DNA from: Streptosporangiaceae bacterium
GTDB lineage: Bacteria > Actinomycetota > Actinomycetes > Streptosporangiales > Streptosporangiaceae
Reading direction: 5' to 3'
DNA: 64,000 nucleotides
NCBI GenBank assembly: GCA_025964695.1
Contig: JAOPYK010000004.1
Location: 62,001-126,000 of the forward strand
Under the pieces are notes generated by a model. That model was given only the letters and a program-made list of their open reading frames with translations, had not been told where the DNA came from and searched no databases. Every line of letters starts with the position of its first letter. The first letter of the stretch is position 1. Below are positions 34,863 through 41,716 of the stretch, one piece after another. The position numbers and the translations under genes were made by a program.

Positions 34863-35881
34863 GCGCTCCGCCCTTCCCGGATCCGGGCGGCGGTGGGCAG
34901 CGGCCACGCCGTGGCCGCCGTGGCGGCCAGGCTCCGGCGCCGCCTGACCGCCGCGATGGTGGGCAGGATGCCCCTCGGCATGAACCGGATGATCAGCAGG
35001 AACACCAGCGCGTAGGCGATCAGGTAGAGCTTGCTGCCGCCGAGCTGGTACGCCAGGTACTGCTGGGCCGGTACGAGGATGACCGCGCCGACGACCGGGC
35101 CCCACAGCGTGCCACGTCCGCCCAGGAAGGTGATCAGCACCATGCCGATGGTGATCAGCGGATCGAAGGCGAACTGCGGGTAGACGAAGCCCACGTAGTA
35201 GGCCCAGACTCCGCCGACCATCGCCGTGATGGCGACGCTCACGCAGAACGCCAGCAGCTTGACCCCGGTGACGTGCACACCGATGCCTCGTGCTTTGTCC
35301 TCGTCGGCGCGTACCGCCGCCAGCGAGAGACCGATCTTGGAGTTGCGGGTGTACCAGCCGGCGCCCAGTGCCAGGAGCAGCAGAACGGCCATGGCGTAGT
35401 AGAAGGGGCGCTCGAAGGTGTCGGCGTTGAACGGCGCGATCGCCGTCGCGGCCCCCTGCGCTCCGCCGGTCAGGCCGTGCAGGTTGAAGGCCAGTGTCTG
35501 CGCGACGAACAGCAGGGTGATGGTGACGATGGCGAACACGTCGGCCCTGGTCCGCATCGCGATCGCGCCGATCGGCAGCCCGATCAGGGCGGCGGCCAGC
35601 GCGATGAGCGGCAGGATCGCGAACGGGAGCAGGCCATTGGACAACTGGTGGTCGCTGGGGAACAACAGCGCCACGCTGTAGGCACCGAAGCCGAAGAAGG
35701 CCGCGTGGCCGAGCGAGGGGTATCCGGCGTGTCCGCCGATCAGGTTCCACGAGGAGCCCAGCGCGGCGTACATGACGGTGAACACCAGCATGCTCACCAC
35801 CCAGTGCTGCGGCATCGCCAGCGGCGCGGCCGCGAGCACCACCACCAGCACCGCGGCTTTGGACAGGCCGGACCGGCTCAT
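34859..35881 (-). CDS. Branched-chain-type ABC transporter permease (LivM type)
   Basis: A 340-residue permease with about nine membrane segments. The family motif reads NLIGGHAGYPSLGHAAFFGFGAYSVALLF; the cytosolic coupling loop contains IGLSLAAVRADEDKARGIGV and the end has ITFLGGRGTLWGPVVGAVIL. Four-base overlaps with both neighbours (ATGA) show tight coupling within the operon. Confidence 0.93.
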   Translation of the reverse strand: MSRSGLSKAAVLVVVLAAAPLAMPQHWVVSMLVFTVMYAALGSSWNLIGGHAGYPSLGHAAFFGFGAYSVALLFPSDHQLSNGLLPFAILPLIALAAALIGLPIGAIAMRTRADVFAIVTITLLFVAQTLAFNLHGLTGGAQGAATAIAPFNADTFERPFYYAMAVLLLLALGAGWYTRNSKIGLSLAAVRADEDKARGIGVHVTGVKLLAFCVSVAITAMVGGVWAYYVGFVYPQFAFDPLITIGMVLITFLGGRGTLWGPVVGAVILVPAQQYLAYQLGGSKLYLIAYALVFLLIIRFMPRGILPTIAAVRRRRSLAATAATAWPLPTAARIREGRSA

Positions 35882-36756
35882 ATCGCACCTCGCATGACGG
35901 TCCCGAACAGGCCGCGCGGCCGGACGAGGAGGACTGCCAGTAGCACCACGAAGAAAGTGAACTGGCTCCAGGTCGGTGACCAGGCGACCGAGACCACCGA
36001 AGAGGCGACGCCGATGAGGACCCCGGCGACGATGGCGCCGCCGAGGCTGCCCAGCCCACCGAGCACCACCACCGACAGCAGCTGCGAGATCAGGTCGTAG
36101 TGGCTGCCGGAGTTGAACGGATAGATCAGGCCGAACACCGATCCGGCGGCGGCCGCCGTCGCGGTGCCGAGACCGAAGCCGAGCGCCCTGATCCGGCCCG
36201 GGTTCACCCCGAGCAGCTGGGCCGCCTCGGGGTTCTGCACGGTCGCCCGCACCGCGCGGCCGAACCGCGTGCGGTGCAGCAGGAGGTACAGCAGGCCGAT
36301 CACCGCGGCCGACAGCAGGAACGCGTACAGCCGTACCGCGCTGATGTGATAGCCGGCGACGGTGAACGAGGAGTTGGCGTACGAGGCGTTCACGCTCTTG
36401 TAGGTGGTGCTGTAGAACACCGAGAGCGCGCCCTCCACCGCCAGCGCGATCGCGAAGGTCACCAGGATGGACAGCTCGGCGACGTCCTCACGGCGCAGTT
36501 GCCGCAGGAACAGCCACTGCGCGGCGACGCCCAGGCAGAACAGCGCCGGGGTGGTGATCAGTACGGACAGGAACGGGTCCACCCCGAGCGAGGTGAACAA
36601 CGAGTAGCTCAGGTACGCCGACAGGATCACCATGGCGCCCTGGGCCAGGTTCACCACTTTCATGATCCCGAAGATCAGCGTCTGGCCGCTGGCCATCAGC
36701 GCGTAGACGCCGCCGGTGAGGATCCCGAGCAGGATGCCCTGGATGATCGTGTGCAC
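35878..36756 (-). CDS. Branched-chain-type ABC transporter permease (LivH type)
   Basis: A 292-residue permease: QGILLGILTGGVYALMASGQTLIFGIMKVVNLAQGAMVILSAYLSY at the N-terminus holds the NxAxG motif of LivH, and VVLGGLGSLGGAIVAGVLIGVASS closes the domain. It starts directly after the binding-protein gene and overlaps livM by four bases. Confidence 0.93.
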   Translation of the reverse strand: MHTIIQGILLGILTGGVYALMASGQTLIFGIMKVVNLAQGAMVILSAYLSYSLFTSLGVDPFLSVLITTPALFCLGVAAQWLFLRQLRREDVAELSILVTFAIALAVEGALSVFYSTTYKSVNASYANSSFTVAGYHISAVRLYAFLLSAAVIGLLYLLLHRTRFGRAVRATVQNPEAAQLLGVNPGRIRALGFGLGTATAAAAGSVFGLIYPFNSGSHYDLISQLLSVVVLGGLGSLGGAIVAGVLIGVASSVVSVAWSPTWSQFTFFVVLLAVLLVRPRGLFGTVMRGAI

Positions 36757-36757
36757 G

Positions 36758-38011
36758 TCAGCCGTTCCAGGCGGGCTTGGGCGCCAGGGGCGCGTGCTGG
36801 GCGATGGACGCGGGGAACACCGGGACCAGCTTGTGGTCGATCCACTGCTCCAGATGGAAGGAGCCAGTCGGCGCGCCGTTGGCGTCCCAGGACAGCGAAC
36901 CCAGCAAGGTCGGCCAGCTGCCGGAGTGCAGGGTGGAGATGATCGTGGCGTTGTCCACCTTGCCGGTCTTGGCCGCGACCAGTTCGAGCAGCTGGCCGCA
37001 GGCGTACGCCTCCGCGCTGGTGTTGTCGATCTGCTGCGCGGTGCCGCCGTACTTGGACGTGTACTCCGTGGTGAACTGGGCGCTGCCCGGCTCGGGGGAG
37101 CCGGGGAACCAGTCGCCCGCTCCGAAGATGCCGGTGGTGTTGTTGACGCCGACCTTGTCGGGGAACTCCAGCGGGGAGTTGGAGCCGTTGGACATGAACA
37201 TGTACTTCGGGCTGAACTTGAGCTGGATCAGTGCCTTGACCTGCTGGTAAGCGTCGTTGGACTGGGTGCCCGAGACGATCACGTCCGGCTTGGCGGCGGC
37301 CACCTTGGACATCACCGGCGTCAGGTCGGGCGCCTCGGCGGGATAGATGCCCTTGTAGACGGTCCGGATGCCGGCGGCCTCGAACCGGGCCCGGATGCTG
37401 TCGGCGATCGGCGACGAGAACGGGTCGTCCAACGACGGATAGGCCGCGGTCGCGGGCCGCTGGCCGGCCGGCAGCGACAGGATGTAGTCGGCGAAGACGT
37501 TGCCGGAGGCGACGACCGGGGCGGGCTGCACGAAGAACAGGTTGCTCAGGTGCTCGGCGAAGACCTTCGGGCCGCCACCGGCCGGCTCCAGGAAGGAGTA
37601 ACCGAACCGCTTGGCGATCTGCCCGGCGGGAGCGGTGAGCAGGCTGGAGAAGGGACCGAAGACCAGATCGGCGTGGTCGCGGGTGATCAGGTTGGTGTAG
37701 TTGGTCACCACCTGGTTGGGGCTGGACAGGTCGTCGACGACCTTGAGCTGGACCTTGCGGCCGAGCAGGCCGCCCTTGGCGTTGATGTGGTCGGCCCAGA
37801 GCTGGTAGCCGCGCTGGGCCGCCTTGCCGGGGTCGGCGAAGTCTCCGGTCAGGGACAGCGAGATGCCGATGGTCAGCTTCTTCGATCCGGCCGACGACGA
37901 GCTCTTCGAGCTTCCGCAGCCGGTGACCACGAGCCCGGCCGCACAGGCCAGGGCGCAGAGTCTGGTTCCGTACGACCTTCCCCGATTGGTCAAACGATTG
38001 CTTCGGTCCAC
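36758..38011 (-). CDS. Branched-chain-type ABC transporter substrate-binding lipoprotein
   Basis: 417 residues from GTG 38011, which has GAGGAAGG about seven bases upstream; an ATG at 38041 is in frame but has no such site. The lipobox is LVVTGC after a basic signal peptide, followed by a Ser-rich linker. KLTIGISLSLTGDFADPGKAAQRGYQLWADHINAKGG is the canonical family start. It heads the second Liv operon, divergent from the LacI regulator. The ligand is unknown, and control by a LacI-type rather than a leucine-type regulator suggests it may not be an amino acid. Confidence 0.93.
   Translation of the reverse strand: MDRSNRLTNRGRSYGTRLCALACAAGLVVTGCGSSKSSSSAGSKKLTIGISLSLTGDFADPGKAAQRGYQLWADHINAKGGLLGRKVQLKVVDDLSSPNQVVTNYTNLITRDHADLVFGPFSSLLTAPAGQIAKRFGYSFLEPAGGGPKVFAEHLSNLFFVQPAPVVASGNVFADYILSLPAGQRPATAAYPSLDDPFSSPIADSIRARFEAAGIRTVYKGIYPAEAPDLTPVMSKVAAAKPDVIVSGTQSNDAYQQVKALIQLKFSPKYMFMSNGSNSPLEFPDKVGVNNTTGIFGAGDWFPGSPEPGSAQFTTEYTSKYGGTAQQIDNTSAEAYACGQLLELVAAKTGKVDNATIISTLHSGSWPTLLGSLSWDANGAPTGSFHLEQWIDHKLVPVFPASIAQHAPLAPKPAWNG
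37991..38000. promoter_or_regulatory. CAAACGATTG, possible third LacI operator
   Basis: One mismatch to CAATCGATTG, located just inside the binding-protein coding region. An intragenic auxiliary operator is a common arrangement for LacI-type repression, but this copy may also be chance. Confidence 0.35.
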
Positions 38012-38115
38012 CGTGGGGCCTTCCTCTCGCAGGTCGAACATGACACGTCGAAAATGGAGTCACTGGACCTGCCCCGGGCGGGCCGCGGTCCCTCAGGCGA
38101 TTGACGTCCGTACCG

Positions 38116-38125
38116 CAATCGATTG
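38116..38125. promoter_or_regulatory. LacI-type operator CAATCGATTG (transporter side)
   Basis: A perfect 10-base palindrome with the central CG expected for LacI-family operators. It lies about 105 bases upstream of the second Liv operon's start and 67 bases, centre to centre, from an identical copy at 38183-38192. The pair could loop and control both directions. Confidence 0.75.
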
Positions 38126-38182
38126 TCGCGAGGTTAGGCCTGCTTCATGGAACATGTCAATGGTGTTAACGAGAGCCCATAA

Positions 38183-38192
38183 CAATCGATTG
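38183..38192. promoter_or_regulatory. LacI-type operator CAATCGATTG (regulator side)
   Basis: Identical to the site at 38116-38125. It overlaps the first bases of the likely -35 (38190-38195) of the LacI gene promoter, so it predicts negative autoregulation. Confidence 0.75.
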
Positions 38193-38226
38193 CGAAAGTG
38201 ATCGTCGACCCTTAGGCTCACTGTTG
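38190..38226 (+). promoter_or_regulatory. Leaderless promoter of the LacI gene
   Basis: TTGCGA (38190-38195), a 17-base spacer and TAGGCT (38213-38218) place the start of transcription about at the GTG at 38226. No ribosome-binding sequence precedes that GTG, so a leaderless mRNA is likely. Confidence 0.6.
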
Positions 38227-39239
38227 TGACAGTGACACTGCGCGACGTGGCCCGTGCCGCGCAGGTGCATCCGGGCACGGCCAGCAAGGCCCTCAACGAG
38301 GCGACCCGCTCCCAGGTCGCCTCGGCCACCGCCCAGCGGGTGCTGGCCGCGGCCGAACGCCTGGGGTATCAGCCCAACACCCTCGCCCGGGGCCTGCGCA
38401 CCCGCCGGTCCTATGCCGTCGGAGTCGTACTGCCCGACCTGACCAACCCGCTGTTCCCGCCGATCGTGCGCGGTGCCGAGCAGGCGCTGGCGGCCGCCGG
38501 CTACATCACGCTGATCGTGGACACCGACAACGACCCGGCGGTGGAGGAGCGGCTCATGACGATGCTGCGAGCCCGGCGTGCCGACGGCTACCTCATCGCC
38601 ACCGCGCGCCGGGAGCATCCCCTCGTCGAGCAGGCCGCGGCCGATGGGCTGCCCATGGTGCTCGTCAACCGCGTCACCGAGGTCGCGTTGGTGCCCGCGG
38701 TCGCCGGTGATGAGGTCGCGGGGGTCGCCTCGGCCATCGAGCATCTGGTCTCGCTGGGTCATCGCCGCATCGGGCATCTGGCCGGCCCGCAGGACCTGTC
38801 CACCGGGTTCGGCCGCTACCAGGCGTTCCTGGCAGCCGGGCGGCGCTTCGGCCTGGCCGCCGCCGACTGCCCGGTCACCTTCGCGGACGCCTACAGCGAA
38901 CCGGCCGGAGTGCAGGCCGCGCGGCAGATGCTTTCCCAGCCCGCCCGGCCGACCGCCATCGTGGCGGGCAACGACCTCATCGCCATCGGTTGCCTCGACG
39001 TGCTGGCGGAGATGGGGCTGCGCTGCCCGTCCGACGTCTCAGTGATCGGGTTCAACGACATGCCGATGCTCGCCCGGCTCGACCCCCCGCTGACCACCGT
39101 TCAGCTACCCCAGCAGGAGATCGGGGCGGAGGCCGCCCGGCTGCTGCTGGAGAGCATCGCCAGTCCCGGCGGCCCGGCCAAGCGCCTGTTGCTGCCCTGC
39201 CGGCTGGTTATCCGCGCCTCGACCGCCGCCCCCGCCTGA
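38226..39239 (+). CDS. LacI-family transcriptional regulator
   Basis: A 337-residue repressor. The DNA-binding domain is TLRDVARAAQVHPGTASKALNEATRSQVASATAQRVLAAAERLGYQPNTLARGLRT with the usual hinge helix. It is followed by a periplasmic-binding-protein-like sensor domain (GVVLPDLTNPLFPPIVRGAEQAL ... DVSVIGFNDMPMLARLDPPLTTVQLP). The start is GTG 38226. It is divergent from the second Liv operon with two CAATCGATTG sites between them, so that operon is its most likely target. The effector is unknown. Confidence 0.94.
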   Translation: MTVTLRDVARAAQVHPGTASKALNEATRSQVASATAQRVLAAAERLGYQPNTLARGLRTRRSYAVGVVLPDLTNPLFPPIVRGAEQALAAAGYITLIVDTDNDPAVEERLMTMLRARRADGYLIATARREHPLVEQAAADGLPMVLVNRVTEVALVPAVAGDEVAGVASAIEHLVSLGHRRIGHLAGPQDLSTGFGRYQAFLAAGRRFGLAAADCPVTFADAYSEPAGVQAARQMLSQPARPTAIVAGNDLIAIGCLDVLAEMGLRCPSDVSVIGFNDMPMLARLDPPLTTVQLPQQEIGAEAARLLLESIASPGGPAKRLLLPCRLVIRASTAAPA

Positions 39240-39381
39240 CGCGCGCTGAACGCGGGAAGGCCCTCCTGGGACTCGACCAGCTGTAGTCCGGGGCCGATCG
39301 AGTCAGGTGAACTGCCTCCTCGTGTACGGACGAACCCTCGGCCCGGTGGTGGATCGCCGCGCGCGTGGGACCGTGAGCCTA

Positions 39382-39397
39382 CCAAGCGACCGCTAGT
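39382..39397. promoter_or_regulatory. Upstream operator-like CCAAGCGACCGCTAGT
   Basis: It shares 14 of 16 bases with 39535-39550 and contains the inner palindrome AGCG-n2-CGCT. It lies about 185 bases upstream of the acyl-CoA dehydrogenase gene. TACCAA/TTGGTA flank it as an outer inverted repeat (39380-39403). Confidence 0.5.
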
Positions 39398-39455
39398 TTG
39401 GTACGAGGGGTCGCCCAGGGCATGCGGGGTCATTGCGATCTGCCGGGGGTGATCC

Positions 39456-39492
39456 GATCTGGTGGGGTGATCTGGTGGGGTGATCTGGTGGT
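39456..39492. repeat. 13-bp tandem repeat, three units
   Basis: GATCTGGTGGGGT at 39456 and 39469 and GATCTGGTGGT at 39482, ending 12 bases before the -35 of the acyl-CoA dehydrogenase promoter. Confidence 0.9.
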
Positions 39493-39503
39493 CTTTCAGT
39501 GCG

Positions 39504-39550
39504 TTGACAGCGCGCTGAACCGAGCCCTAGTGTCCCAAGCGAGCGCTAGG
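39504..39550 (+). promoter_or_regulatory. Promoter with overlapping operator for the acyl-CoA dehydrogenase operon
   Basis: A perfect -35 TTGACA (39504-39509), 18-base spacer and -10-like TAGTGT (39528-39533). The operator-like CCAAGCGAGCGCTAGG (39535-39550) covers the expected transcription start near 39540. The ribosome-binding GGAGGGG and GTG 39568 follow. The arrangement predicts simple repression by a TetR-type regulator not encoded next to it. Confidence 0.65.
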
Positions 39551-39567
39551 TTAGTTCGGAGGGGTGC

Positions 39568-40710
39568 GTGGATCTCAGCTTCAGCGATCGTCAGCAGGCG
39601 TTCCGTGCCGAGGTGCGCGCGTGGCTCGCGGCTCATGTTCCCTCCGAACCCCTCCCGTCCATGGACACCGTCGAGGGCTTCGAGCGGCACCGCGCCTGGG
39701 AGCGGGAGCTCGCCGGGGCCCGGCTGTCGGTGGTGTCCTGGCCGGAGGAGTTCGGCGGGCGCGCGGCCGACCTCACCGACTGGCTGATCTTCGAGGAGGA
39801 GTACTGGGCGGCCGGTGCTCCCGGCCGGGTGAGCCAGAACGGCATCTTCCTGCTCGCCCCCACCCTCATGGCGTACGGCACCGACGAGCAGAAACGCAGA
39901 TTCCTGCCCGCGATGGCGACGGCCGGGCAGGTCTGGGCCCAGGCCTGGTCGGAGCCCGAGGCCGGCAGCGACCTCGCCTCGCTGCGTGCCACGGCCACCC
40001 CCGAGGGCGACGGCTGGCGTCTGAACGGGCAGAAGACCTGGAGCTCCCGCGCCGTCTACGCCGACTGGGGGTTCGGGCTGTTCCGCAGCGACCCGGAGTC
40101 CGAGCGGCACCGCGGTCTCACCTACTACCTGTTCCCGCTGGACGCGGAGGGGGTGACCGTACGGCCGATCGCCCAGCTCGACGGCGACCCCGGTTTCGCG
40201 GAGATCTTCTTCGACGACGTATTCGTCCCGGGCGACCAGGTGCTCGGCGGCATCGGCCAGGGCTGGAAGGTCGCCATGGCCACCACCAGCTCCGAGCGAG
40301 GTCTCACGCTCCGCAGCCCCGGACGGTTCATGGCCACCGCCGACCGGCTGCTCGCACTCGCCAGGACCAGCGCCGACCAGACCCTGCGCGACGCCGCCGT
40401 GCAGGCCTGGCTGGACGCCGACGCCTACCGGCTGCACACCTTCCAGGCGGTGGCCCGGCTCGAGGAGGGCATCGAGCTCGGCGCCGACTCCAGCCTGATG
40501 AAGGTGTTCTGGTCCGAGCTGGACCTGCGGCTGCACGAGCTGGCGCTCGAACTCCTCGGCCCACGCGCCACGCTGTCGGCCGGGGCACCGGACGCGGCGG
40601 GCCGCTGGCTGGACGGATTCCTGTTCTCCCTGGCCGGGCCGATCTACGCGGGAACCAACGAGATCCAGCGCAACATCATCGCCGAGCGGGTTCTGGGGCT
40701 GCCGAGATGA
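39568..40710 (+). CDS. Acyl-CoA dehydrogenase (FadE type), first of a pair
   Basis: A 380-residue FAD enzyme introducing a 2,3-double bond into an acyl-CoA. GTG 39568 follows GGAGGGG. The FAD/substrate segment WAQAWSEPEAGSDLASLRATATPEGDGWRLNGQKTWSSRA and the C-terminal GPIYAGTNEIQRNIIAERVLGLPR are characteristic. Its stop overlaps the start of a second, shorter acyl-CoA dehydrogenase (ATGA). Paired genes like this encode heterotetrameric dehydrogenases in actinomycete sterol and bulky-acyl catabolism, so a bulky acyl-CoA substrate is plausible. Confidence 0.92.
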   Translation: MDLSFSDRQQAFRAEVRAWLAAHVPSEPLPSMDTVEGFERHRAWERELAGARLSVVSWPEEFGGRAADLTDWLIFEEEYWAAGAPGRVSQNGIFLLAPTLMAYGTDEQKRRFLPAMATAGQVWAQAWSEPEAGSDLASLRATATPEGDGWRLNGQKTWSSRAVYADWGFGLFRSDPESERHRGLTYYLFPLDAEGVTVRPIAQLDGDPGFAEIFFDDVFVPGDQVLGGIGQGWKVAMATTSSERGLTLRSPGRFMATADRLLALARTSADQTLRDAAVQAWLDADAYRLHTFQAVARLEEGIELGADSSLMKVFWSELDLRLHELALELLGPRATLSAGAPDAAGRWLDGFLFSLAGPIYAGTNEIQRNIIAERVLGLPR

Positions 40711-41705
40711 AGTTCTCCTTCACCGAAGACCAGCGGCTGCTGGCTCGGGCCGTCCGCGAGGCGCTGGCCAAGAGCTGCCCGCCCGAGACCGTACGGGCCG
40801 CCAAGGCCGACCCGGCCGTGCGCCGCGGGGACGCCTGGCGGGCCCTCGCCGAGCTGGGACTGCTGGGTGCTCACGTGCCCGAGGAGCACGGCGGCCTCGG
40901 GCTCACGCCGCTCGACACCGTTCTGGCGTACGAGGAGATCGGCCGGGCGGCCGTCCCCGGGCCCATCGTGGAGACCGCGGTCGCCGCCCCCCTGGTCGTC
41001 GGCACCGAGTGGCTGGAGCGGATCGCCACCGGAGCGGCGGCGGTCTCGGTGCGCACCGACGACTCGCCCTACCTGCTCGACGCCGACCTGGCGGACCTGC
41101 TGATCCTCCAGGAGGGCCACGGCCGCACGCTCGCCGTCCCGGGCACCGTCGAGCTCACCGAGCAACCTTCCGTGGACCCCACCCGGCGGCTGTTCAGTGC
41201 GGACGCCGGCACCGGCGGACGGCAGATCGACCATCCGGGGCTGGACCGCGCATTCGACCAGGCCGCGCTGGCGACGGCCGCCCAGCTGCTCGGCCTCGGC
41301 CGTCATCTGCTCGACGCCGCGGTCGCGTACGCCGGGCAGCGCAAGCAGTTCGGCAAGCAGATCGGGTCTTTCCAGGCGGTCAAGCACCAGCTGGCCGATG
41401 TCGCGATCGCACTGAACTTCGCGGCACCCGTCGTGCACCGGGCCGCGTACTCGCTCACCCACGAGGGTGCCACCGCCTCCCGGGACGTGTCCGCCGCCAA
41501 GGTCGCCGCGGCCGCCGCCGCCCAGCGAGCCGTCCGGACCGCGCTGCAGGTCCACGGCGGCATCGGTTACACCGACGAACTCGACCTGCACCTGTGGTTC
41601 GCGCGGGTATGGTCGCTGCGCACCACCTGGGGCGACGATCGGGTGCACCGCGCCCGCCTGTGCGCCGCACTGCTCGGCGAGTCCACGACCGTACGACTTC
41701 CCTAG
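40707..41705 (+). CDS. Acyl-CoA dehydrogenase (FadE type), second of a pair
   Basis: A 332-residue acyl-CoA dehydrogenase-like subunit. It has the N-terminal helical domain (ELGLLGAHVPEEHGGLGLTPLDTVLAYEEIGRA) and the C-terminal GQRKQFGKQIGSFQAVKHQLADVAIALN and VHGGIGYTDELDLHLWFARV. The middle beta domain is short, with no clear WxxTxxxxGSD motif, as in the partner subunits of heteromeric FadE complexes. It is coupled to the first gene by a four-base overlap. Complex formation is inference. Confidence 0.9.
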   Translation: MKFSFTEDQRLLARAVREALAKSCPPETVRAAKADPAVRRGDAWRALAELGLLGAHVPEEHGGLGLTPLDTVLAYEEIGRAAVPGPIVETAVAAPLVVGTEWLERIATGAAAVSVRTDDSPYLLDADLADLLILQEGHGRTLAVPGTVELTEQPSVDPTRRLFSADAGTGGRQIDHPGLDRAFDQAALATAAQLLGLGRHLLDAAVAYAGQRKQFGKQIGSFQAVKHQLADVAIALNFAAPVVHRAAYSLTHEGATASRDVSAAKVAAAAAAQRAVRTALQVHGGIGYTDELDLHLWFARVWSLRTTWGDDRVHRARLCAALLGESTTVRLP

Positions 41706-41716
41706 GCAGGTCCCAG

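Larger units (their letters stand above)
39240..39567. other. Intergenic region with repeats, promoter and operators
   Basis: There is no gene in this 328-base gap. It holds one CCAAGCGAnCGCTAG-type site (39382-39397), three 13-base repeats (39456-39492), a TTGACA/TAGTGT promoter and a second such site (39535-39550), all pointing towards the acyl-CoA dehydrogenase operon. Confidence 0.7.

Noticed and set aside
39564..41705. A 713-residue protein covering both acyl-CoA dehydrogenases
   Set aside because: The frame of the second gene happens to stay open through the first, but that upstream translation is Arg/Ala-rich noise. The ATGA overlap at 40707 shows two separate genes.
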